Positions 56,932 through 64,000 of a stretch of 64,000 nucleotides of DNA are shown piece by piece. The stretch lies in NCBI GenBank assembly GCA_026122225.1, contig JANEZZ010001954.1, positions 124,001-188,000 on the forward strand, in the 5' to 3' direction. Both the position numbers and the translations under genes were made by a program. The DNA comes from Heloderma charlesbogerti. Taxonomy: Eukaryota; Chordata; Lepidosauria; Squamata; Helodermatidae. Within the stretch, counting starts at the first letter, position 1. Each line of letters starts with the position of its first letter. Under the pieces are notes generated by a model. It was not told the origin of the DNA. It saw only the letters and a program-made list of their open reading frames with translations, and ran no database searches.

Positions 56932-57109
56932 GTAGGTACATATTTATGTCTGTAGGGCATGGGGTTCATTGCAGGGGGTGGGCTAGAGATTTATTGAGAG
57001 GTTGCAATGAGCAGAACTTGTTTGGGCAGCCAAGTGGATGATTACTTCTAATTTTTGTTGAGGATACTTCAACTTGGGCTCTTGCACATGAATGCAGGTT
57101 CTCTATATA

Positions 57110-58743
57110 CAGTCAGGGCCAGAAATATTGGAACAAGGATAACTGTTTTGGCAGTTAGCCTCTCTGTACACCACCACATTGAAGTTGAAAGGAAACACCC
57201 AGATGGGAGCCAAGTCAGGACTTTCAGCTGTAATTCAAGGGGTTTTACAAAAGTGGGGCACTAACCATTCAGGAAGGACAGCCAGTGGCATACACCCCCC
57301 CACTGTTGGTGGCTCATAAGTAATGGAACGAATGGCTGACAAGCAGCTGCATGGCCAGGTGTGGCCTGTTTCCTGGGTACCCCATGACCAATCAAGCAGA
57401 TAAAAGGCCTGGAGGTGGTTCTGAGCGTTACATTTGCATTTGGTAGCTGTTCACTGGAACTCCCAACATGAGGTCCAAAGAGGTGTCCATGCGAGTGAAG
57501 GAGGCCAGCATTAGGCTGAGGAAACAAAATAAACCCATCAGAGAGATCGCAAAAACAATGGGAGTGGCCAATACAACAGTTTGGAACATCCTGAAAAAGA
57601 AGGAATTAACTGGCAAACTCAGCAACAGCAAAAGGCCTGGAAGACCACGGAAGACAACTAAAGTGGATGACCGCAGAATGCTGCTCATGGTGAAGAGGAA
57701 CCCTTTCACAACATCTAGCCAGGTCAAGAATGCTCTTGCGGAGGTAGGCATGTCATTGTCAACATCTACAGTCAAGAGACGGCTTTATGAATGTAAATAC
57801 AGAGGCTTCAAACCACTGGTAACGCTCAAGAACAGAAAGGCCAGTTTAGCCTTTGCCAGCAAACACCTAAAAAAGCCTGCCCAGTTCTGGCATAAGATTC
57901 TTTGGACTGATGAAACCAAGATTAACTTGTACCAGAATGATGGGAAGAGAAAAGTATGGAGAAGGAAAGGAACAGCTCATGATCCAAAGCATACCACATC
58001 ATCTGTCAAACATGGTAGAGGCAGTGTTATGGCACGGGCATGTATGGCTGTCAATGGAACCAGGTCACTGGTGTTTATTGATGACCTGACTGCTGATAAA
58101 AGCAGCAGGATGAATTCTGAAGTGTGTAGAGCTATACTTTCTGCTCAGATTCAGCCGAATGCTGCCAAACTGATAGGATGCCGCTTCATATTGCAGATGG
58201 ATAATGACACAAAACATACAGCAAAAGCTACCCAAGAGTTTCTCCAGGCAAAGAAGTGGGATGTTCTTCAATGGCCAAGTCAGTCGTCTGACCCAATAGA
58301 GCATGCTTTTCACTTACTGAAGACAAGACTGAAGGCAGAAAGACTCACAAACAAGCAGTAGCTGAAGGCAGCTGCAGTAAAGGCCTGGCAAAGCATCTCG
58401 AGGGAGGAAACTCAGCATTTGGTCATGTCCAAGGGTTCCAGACTTCAGGCAGTCATTGACTGCAAAGGATTTTCCTCCAGGTATTAAAGGCGATCCTTAA
58501 GTTTGAAATGATGTTGGTTTGTTCCATTACTTATGAGCCACCAATGATGGGGTGTGTGTATGCCACTGGCTGTCCTTCCTGAATGGTTAGTGCCCCACTT
58601 TTGTCAAACCCCTTGAATTACAGCTGAAAGTCCTGACTTGGCTCCCATCTGGGTGTGTTTCCTTTCAACTTCAATGTGGTGGTGTACAGAGAGGCCAACT
58701 GCCAAAACAGTTATCCTTGTTCCAATATTTCAGGCCCTGACCG
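57110..58743 (+). mobile_element. Tc1-like DNA transposon, complete with long inverted repeats
   Basis: Terminal inverted repeats of about 220 bp (57110-57331 and 58519-58743) start CAGTCAGGGCCAGAAATATT and are bordered by TA on both sides (57108-57109, 58744-58745). Each repeat has an outer ATATTGGAACAAGG and an inner AGTAATGGAAC(G/A)AA, the IR/DR arrangement of Sleeping Beauty-like elements. The repeats are still nearly identical, so the insertion is fairly young. It lies in a LAMB3 intron in sense orientation. Confidence 0.95.
57468..58361 (+). pseudogene. Tc1-family transposase, shortened and with altered catalytic spacing
   Basis: 297 codons; family members usually have about 340. Two helix-turn-helix regions (about 1-110) flank a GRPRK box (58-62). 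Catalytic residues: Asp148 (LWTDETK), Asp245 (QMDND) and Glu278 (DPIEH). Only 32 residues lie between Asp245 and Glu278, against 34 in the family, because SQSSDPIEH lacks the usual Leu-Asn after the Asp (a 6-base loss). A TAG at 58359 replaces what is normally a Gln codon; the frame stays open for about 41 more codons to TAA near 58485 (LKAAAVKAWQSISREETQHL). The enzyme is probably inactive. Confidence 0.9.
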
Positions 58744-59275
58744 TACATATTTTGAGGAGACGTAGGGGTTGTAACTGCAGGTACCTCACAAACATTGCTT
58801 GGCAGATGCATTCCTAACAAGTATTGGGAATGTAGCTGGCAGGCAATGCTTGCTGTTATTCTTGATACTTTCTTTTTTTAACTTCCTTGGTGGCATTTGG
58901 AACCTAATCCTTCAAGGCTGTAAATAGTATTATGCCTTTCTATAAACAATCTCTTTGCCCTTGAGATCAGTCTGAAAACATATCAGGATTTTGGAAACCA
59001 TTCAACACATTATCATCTCCCTCCCTTTGCTTAAGTGCTCATTTAGATAACCTACATATATTAATAGCAAACTCATTCTCAGAGTGTGGATCCTTACGTA
59101 GCCAAAATGGCATCATCCATGCACAAGAGGGAGATATCAGCAGGCTTGGGAAAATGGCAAATGCTTCACAGAAGGAGAGAACCCCTCCCCCTCCCGCCAT
59201 TATTGTACTTACAGAAGGCCTTGCTTCTGCATGAGCAGAGGATCCCAACTAGTTACACTGGTGTAAGCTCTAGGA

Positions 59276-59410
59276 CAGGGGTGGGCAACTTGTGGCCCTC
59301 CAGATGTTTTGGAGTACAACTCCCATCAGCCTAGCCAGCATAACCAATGGCGAGGGGTGAGGGGAGTTGTAGGCCAAAACATCTGGAGGACCACAAGTTG
59401 CCTACCCCTC
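59276..59410. mobile_element. Foldback MITE ('ACAACTCCCATC' family), copy 4
   Basis: Begins CAGGGGTGGGCAACTTGTGG and ends CCACAAGTTGCCTACCCCT, giving clear hAT-like ends. Flanks CTCTAGGA and CTCTACAG share five of eight bases. The centre carries the ACAACTCCCATC / GGGAGTTGT pair. Confidence 0.75.
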
Positions 59411-60088
59411 CTCTACAGAGAATCCAGAAGATGTCATAGTCAAATCATTGCTGTCCAATGTTTTCTATGTTGTCATGTGTTTTTCCAGACCTTATTTATG
59501 GTGATTTTGGATTTCCTGCCCAATAAAATGTAATTGTGGTACCAGTGCTACATAGATGGACCCCTTTAAGAACTGTTTTTCTCTGTGCTGAGAGATGCAT
59601 TAGGCAGCTGTAGTGAGGTGCACCAGGTGGCCACTCTGAGTGAGCATGGTGGCATTTTAATTCCACCCTAGTGCTCCTGACATAGCATCACTCCAGAGCG
59701 ATGCTACATTAGGGCCATTGGGAAGGGATTCAAAGGGCAGCTTGGTCATTCACTGCAGTTGCCTGGTGCACTCCTCACCATCAGGCAGCAAGGAACTTTT
59801 TTTTTTTTTTTTAAGAGGCTCTCCCGGCCTGGTTTGTGCCCTGCAGGAGCCCCTGGGCATTTGCCTGGTATTTGCCTGAGGATTCTGCATGCTCATATGG
59901 AGACTAGGTTCTTAAATGTGGTTATTTGGACCCAGTAGCAATCCTGTTCTTCGCAAAGAAAGACACACCCAAGCCACACCTTCAGGTCTTTATGTCTCAT
60001 TTGGTCTTTGTTCCCTCCACTAAAGAATTTAGCTCCTGTCTTGCTACTTCTCTCAAATGTGTGTGTGTGTGTCTTTTGTCTCTAATAG

Positions 60089-60276
60089 ATCTTGCTGAAT
60101 TCACCAACTTGAGAATCAATTTCACCCAGCTGTCCCGCCCTCCGTACCAGGGTTATCGTGTGCCCAGTGCTTTCTATGCCTTGACTGAGTTGCAGGTGCA
60201 AGGGAGCTGCTTCTGTCATGGGCATGCAGACCGCTGTGCTGCCGCTGATGCCTCTTCTGGGGAATCCAGTGCTGTG
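60089..60276 (+). CDS. LAMB3: LAMB3 exon: end of LN domain and first LE repeat begins (residues 209-271)
   Basis: 188 bases after TCTAATAG. Reads (N)[20 protein letters not shown], then [20 protein letters not shown] and CHGHADRC. The TNLR(I/V)NFT word includes an N-glycosylation sequon (NFT) that human beta-3 also has. [12 protein letters not shown] starts the first LE repeat. It ends SSAV before GTGAGA, phase 0. Confidence 0.96.
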
Positions 60277-60338
60277 GTGAGAGCAACAGTGGGGAAATAT
60301 TGGTCTGTCTGACTTCCCAGCTGTATCCTTAGAGCGCT

Positions 60339-60712
60339 TTTCTACATGAGGCTTTTAACCCGCACCTTTTCCAAGGCTCCTACTTCCAGATTCTTTGCAG
60401 GATTAAAATTGGCTCATTTACACGTGTTTTTTTCTGGGGTGGTGGTGTTATTATTTTTCTCTGCCTTTCTATATGTTCCATTATGCAGCTACTAGGTGGC
60501 ACTGTGGAATAGCGGAATTGTGCAATTACATTAGGGTTTTCTCAACGCCACTGAGAAAAAAATACTAGACTGTCCTGTTAGGACAGAAACCTGCAATAAT
60601 TGTTACAAAGCACATGAGAGGCCCTGGAGGATGACGACGTTGTCTTAAGGACCTGCAAGCTATCATGAATGAGAACGCACGAACGGACAATAAAAGCCTC
60701 ATGTAGAAGGTG
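60339..60712. mobile_element. MITE with TCTACATGAGGCT ends, copy 2
   Basis: Left TTTCTACATGAGGCTTTTAA and right CAATAAAAGCCTCATGTAGA are near-perfect inverted repeats. It shares CATTATGCAGCTACTAGGTG and GGCACTGTGGAATAGC with 35465-35836. Located in a LAMB3 intron. Confidence 0.75.
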
Positions 60713-61080
60713 CAGAGTCTCATAGGCCCACTCTGCAATCTGACCTCCCATTTGTAAAATTTGTTCCTACAGGTTTTCTGTGATATGCCAGAAGCCCTTT
60801 GTGCTTTTGGAAATGGAAAGTGTTTCCTTGTATTATGCAGAGGCGATAACGTCTTACCATCTGCTGCTGGCTGGCTCTGAGCTGCAAAAATAGAAAGTTC
60901 ATTATAACATAGAGGCTAAAGAGCCTGATTTGAATGGCATTTCTGACTATCTTAAGGCTCAGTAACCTGCTGCAGCCCCTGGGCTTAGTCAGGCTCCTGT
61001 CTTGAATATACAGCTATTGCCAACTTTTCCGAGGGCTAGAAAGGAGGTAGAAGCCAGGGGTATATGCAGCAAAGAGAATT

Positions 61081-61106
61081 GTTTTCCTTCCTTCCTTCCT
61101 TCCTTC
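61081..61106. repeat. (TTCC)n microsatellite
   Basis: About six TTCC units. Confidence 0.85.
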
Positions 61107-61301
61107 AGTAGCTCTTCTATAGGGTGGAAAGAGTATTGGCCAGACAAGCTGGCAGGCTTCTTGTGGGGAGAGGGCTCAACACCCTCTCCCCTCATTTAAT
61201 GGTTCTTTGCATAGGGTTATAAAAGGTGTGGATTTCTTTCTTTTCTGGCCAAGGATGGACTAGATTGGACAGGAGTTTCCCACGTTGCTAGTTAGCTTCA
61301 G

Positions 61302-61686
61302 AGGGCATCTCTACACCAGCCCAGTCTAAAATCCTGCATTTAAAACAGGGCTTTCTGCTTCCATTTTAAATGCAGGATCACGACGACTCCCTTTTTCACC
61401 CCTTCCTTTTCCCATCCTTCTCCCCGTATCTGAGTATTCCATTATCTTTCATTGATCTTGCTCCTCTTCTTGCCGCTTTTCCTCTTTTCACGGTTTCACG
61501 GAGGGAAGTCAAGTGGAACACAACCGAGTAATTTGATAGCTCATTATCTGCGATCTATTTAAAAATGGAACAAAGGGCATTTAGTGCAGGAGACCCCTTG
61601 GAGGTTCACGGCGTCATGTAAAGAGCCTGCAAATGTCCGTGAAGGAGCAATCTCAATCGCAGGATAAAAGCTCCGTGTGAAGAAAG
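61302..61686 (-). mobile_element. MITE ('CTTCACAC-GAGCTTTTATCC' family), uninterrupted copy
   Basis: Reverse-complement relative of 44286-45182: CTGCATTTAAAACAGGGCTT...CATTTTAAATGCAGGATCA, then CATTATCTGCGATCTATTTA and AGGATAAAAGCTCCGTGTGAAG. It lacks the CR1 insertion and so gives the empty-site reference for that copy. Confidence 0.7.
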
Positions 61687-62087
61687 CTAGAGTCAAACCT
61701 GAACTGTGAGAGGTAAAAGAAAGAAAGGGAGAAAGAGGTTCTACATGACACAGGATTGTGTGCATTATTTCTTCATGTGCGCTGGGCAAACTGTACTCAC
61801 AGAATTCTCAGATCATCCTGCTAGTCTCCTGATCAGCCATGAGAATGGCAGGGATCCACCTGGGTGTCAGCACAATAGATTTTTGGCTTGCAGATAACAG
61901 AAGCTCTGATTTGGCATGCACAAGAACCGTCCCCCGTCCCCCATCAGTATGGAAGGATGTGGACAAGCTAGAAGGGAGCTTTTCTTCAATCAGGCCAGGC
62001 AGAAGAAGGCAAAATGTGAGACCTCACAGCCTAGGGTAGCGGGCTGAGCTATGGCATTCTCAAAACAAAACATTTTTTATATTCCAG

Positions 62088-62208
62088 ATTCACGGGCACT
62101 GTGTATGCCAGCACAACACTGCTGGGCCAAACTGTGACCATTGTGCAGCTTTCTACAATGACCAGCCATGGAGACCTGCCGAAGATGACAACCCCAATGA
62201 ATGCCGCA
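62088..62208 (+). CDS. LAMB3: LAMB3 exon: rest of first LE repeat (residues 272-311)
   Basis: 121 bases from ATATTCCAG to a GTGTGT donor. Reads [20 protein letters not shown], then [20 protein letters not shown]. With the previous exon it completes eight cysteines of LE1 in the order expected. Human beta-3 has [20 protein letters not shown] here. The last base is the A of a split AGG (Arg) codon. Confidence 0.96.
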
Positions 62209-63704
62209 GTGTGTATGCTTATCCAACTTCCTAGGAAAATAGGCCATGCTTTTTTAAACAAAGCCTTTCAGAAATATAACAGTTTTTTCTAAAATACATT
62301 TTTCTACATTGTAGTCCCTGAAAATATCATGGTTTCTTCTCTGTTTGGGGTTTGCAGACTCATGGAAGGGGGGTGGGGATTAGAGAAGGGTAAGTAACAG
62401 CAACTCCCCCCCCCCAAGGGGGGAACAAGTCATACAAATCTATTAGCGGATGTTAAAAAGTGGCTGAAACAGAGGATAGCAGTGATTTTCAGATACAAAG
62501 GAACTCACTGTTCATTGACCAAACTCTCCACATCAGCCTGGAGAAAGCAGGCCAGGCTGGGAAAGTTGCAGAGTATGTATAGTACCATGTCAGCAAATTA
62601 ATGTTCCCTAAAGAGAGTCATGAATATCACATGTTTGGAATTAGTGTCCCTGTTTATGAATCTGTGAATATGATTCTCACACAGGGAAGTGACCTTTCAG
62701 TTTTTCATGTTGAACCTACCATTCCAGTTATTTGATTATGAAGGCTTCAGTGAGTGTGTAACTCCTAGCCTCTCTGCAGAGAACGGTTATTGCCTGAGCA
62801 CATATGTGCTGTTACTGCACGGGAAACATTTGGATTCTCATAGCCATAGTCTTTCCAGAACTAAAACTTGATGGAGGCAGGAATTAGGAGAGGGAAAATG
62901 CTGTATTGTGCATGTTAGTATGTAGATGCTTGCAGTATTGACTAGAGAGATGTGAATTAAAATATGCAATTCTGTGTGTCTTGTGAAAATGCCCTAAGGC
63001 AGGTCAGTGAACCAGCTAGTTCAGTGATTTCTACCATGACTAGGGTTGACAATTTTTTATTTGTTCTTGCTCCTGGGCCTTTTGACTTCAGCTTTATCTG
63101 CAGACATTATCTGGTGATGTTTATGTGCTGTGAAAAGCTTCACCTGCTGACCCTTGCATTTCGGCTGCTGTTAAAGCAGGGGTGGGGAACTTGCACATGC
63201 GGCCTGTGGACTGTATTGCCCACCCCATGTTACAGGCACAGGAGCAGTCCAGATTGGGCTTTTTTCCTGGCTAGTTGGTAACGGTACCATGAATTGCAGA
63301 AGCTCTTCAGAGTCCCAGCTCTTTCTCAGCCCTTCCCCCCAAGAGCCTTTGACAGGAGATGCTGAAGCCTAGACATAGGGCCTTATTCATGCAAGCCACA
63401 CACTCTCCCCTTGAGTTAAACGATCTCCAACACAAAGGATCAAGCCACTTTCTCCACTCTTCCCTCCCCTCCACAAAAGATTGGGGAGAAAAAAAAATAC
63501 AGGAAGTCTCTTTCTCAGTCGCCCCACAGCCTGTTCTGGGTGGATCTACTACAACAACATGACCTTCATTTGTTACCATTTTATATAATTGCTGTAGGAT
63601 TGATGAGGGAGACCAAAGCACCATCTAGTGGCTAAGTTGAAAAGTTAAACGCCGTTGTTTTCATTGATTGTCATATGAGAAACGTTTTTTTCTCTTTCTC
63701 ATAG
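62209..63704 (+). other. LAMB3: LAMB3 intron
   Basis: Phase-1 intron with no recognised element apart from a short piece at 63178-63250 that resembles one arm of the foldback MITE family (GCAGGGGTGGGGAACTTG). Confidence 0.65.
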
Positions 63705-63893
63705 GGTGCAACTGTAATGGACATTCCAACAAGTGTTATTTTGACCCAGCCATGTACCAAGCCAATGGGGGTGAGACTGGGGGTGTGTGTGAAGACTGCC
63801 AGCACAATACGGCAGGAAGGAACTGTGAACATTGCAAGACCAACTTTTTCCGTAACCGGCGGTTCGAACTTGGCCACCCAGAAGCTTGTCTCC
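63705..63893 (+). CDS. LAMB3: LAMB3 exon: second LE repeat (residues 312-374)
   Basis: 189 bases after TTTCTCATAG. Reads (R)CNCNGHSNKCYFDPAMYQAN, then GGVCEDCQHNTAGRNC, EHC, FFRNRRFELGHPEACL and ends before GTAAGT in phase 1. It has the eight LE cysteines. Human beta-3 has CDCNGHSETCHFDP and YFRNRR at these places. The gene continues beyond the window; the last 107 bases are intron with no further exon recognised. Confidence 0.96.
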
Positions 63894-64000
63894 GTAAGTG
63901 GGTGCTTAAGCATTCTCTTAATTCCATAATGTGTTTCTCCAGAATGTCTCTTATTTGTTTGATTTAGATATGGAGCCTGCCCTATTCCAAAGGCCCAGGG

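Larger units (their letters stand above)
56932..60088 (+). other. LAMB3: LAMB3 intron with Tc1 element
   Basis: Contains the Tc1 transposon at 57110-58743 and a foldback MITE at 59276-59410. The rest shows no recognised element. A (TG)n run precedes the next acceptor. Confidence 0.75.

Noticed and set aside
63950..64000. Possible next LAMB3 exon after TTTGATTTAG at the window edge
   Set aside because: The translation after this acceptor does not resemble the third LE repeat, which should start with a Cys-x-Cys pattern.

Overview
The window is vertebrate nuclear DNA, most likely from a squamate reptile (lizard or snake). It holds a Sauria SINE with a BovB-type tail, a nearly full-length BovB (RTE) LINE, a nearly full-length L2 LINE, CR1 and L1 tails, tRNA-derived SINEs and a Tc1 transposon. 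That mix is typical of Squamata. The species cannot be fixed from the sequence alone.

The only host gene recognised is LAMB3 (laminin subunit beta-3) on the + strand. Nine coding exons can be placed by eye: 10715-10774 (start codon at 10750), 12469-12623, 53837-53951, 54225-54298, 54955-55146, 56868-56931, 60089-60276, 62088-62208 and 63705-63893. All phases agree across the junctions. Together they give 374 codons: signal peptide, the whole laminin N-terminal (LN) domain and the first two LE (laminin EGF-like) repeats. The gene runs off the right edge. A non-coding first exon and promoter are proposed near 9416-9513 with low confidence. Positions 1-9.4 kb look intergenic.

A 41.2 kb intron (12624-53836), between codons 60 and 61, makes up most of the window and is full of transposable elements. 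The main block is an L2 LINE on the - strand (about 26118-32830), split by a complete BovB LINE on the + strand (26690-29911) with an 11-bp target site duplication (TSD). A decayed Ty3/gypsy element (45384-48383) is interrupted by two hAT-type miniature elements and bordered by a third, shortened BovB. Other inhabitants are SINEs, CR1 and L1 fragments, several families of short inverted-repeat elements and microsatellites.

The most unusual content is one family of ten non-autonomous elements at 1-388, 1519-2063, 2820-3565, 4938-5117 (partial), 14536-15363, 16631-17130, 40845-41678, 43845-44218, 46253-46743 and 47439-48259. They begin TAGGGATG and end ACATCCCTA, and most are flanked by 8-bp duplications (hAT-like). 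Inside are zero to five near-perfect palindromes built on GTGATAGGCTACGTAAAT, alternating with palindromes of the form GCAAATGGCGGC...GCCGCCATTTGC, which resemble YY1 sites. GC- and CpG-rich arms enclose them. Near both ends most copies carry a consensus 5' splice donor (AGGTAAGT) facing outward. This looks like a mobile, CpG-rich, bidirectional 'promoter plus first-exon donor' cassette. Four copies and one fragment lie outside the gene on its 5' side, and five lie in LAMB3's giant intron.

The autonomous elements show small inactivating changes. BovB and L2 each have one in-frame TGA that fits a CGA-to-TGA CpG mutation. The Tc1 transposase (57468-58361) lost two residues before its catalytic Glu and has an early stop.
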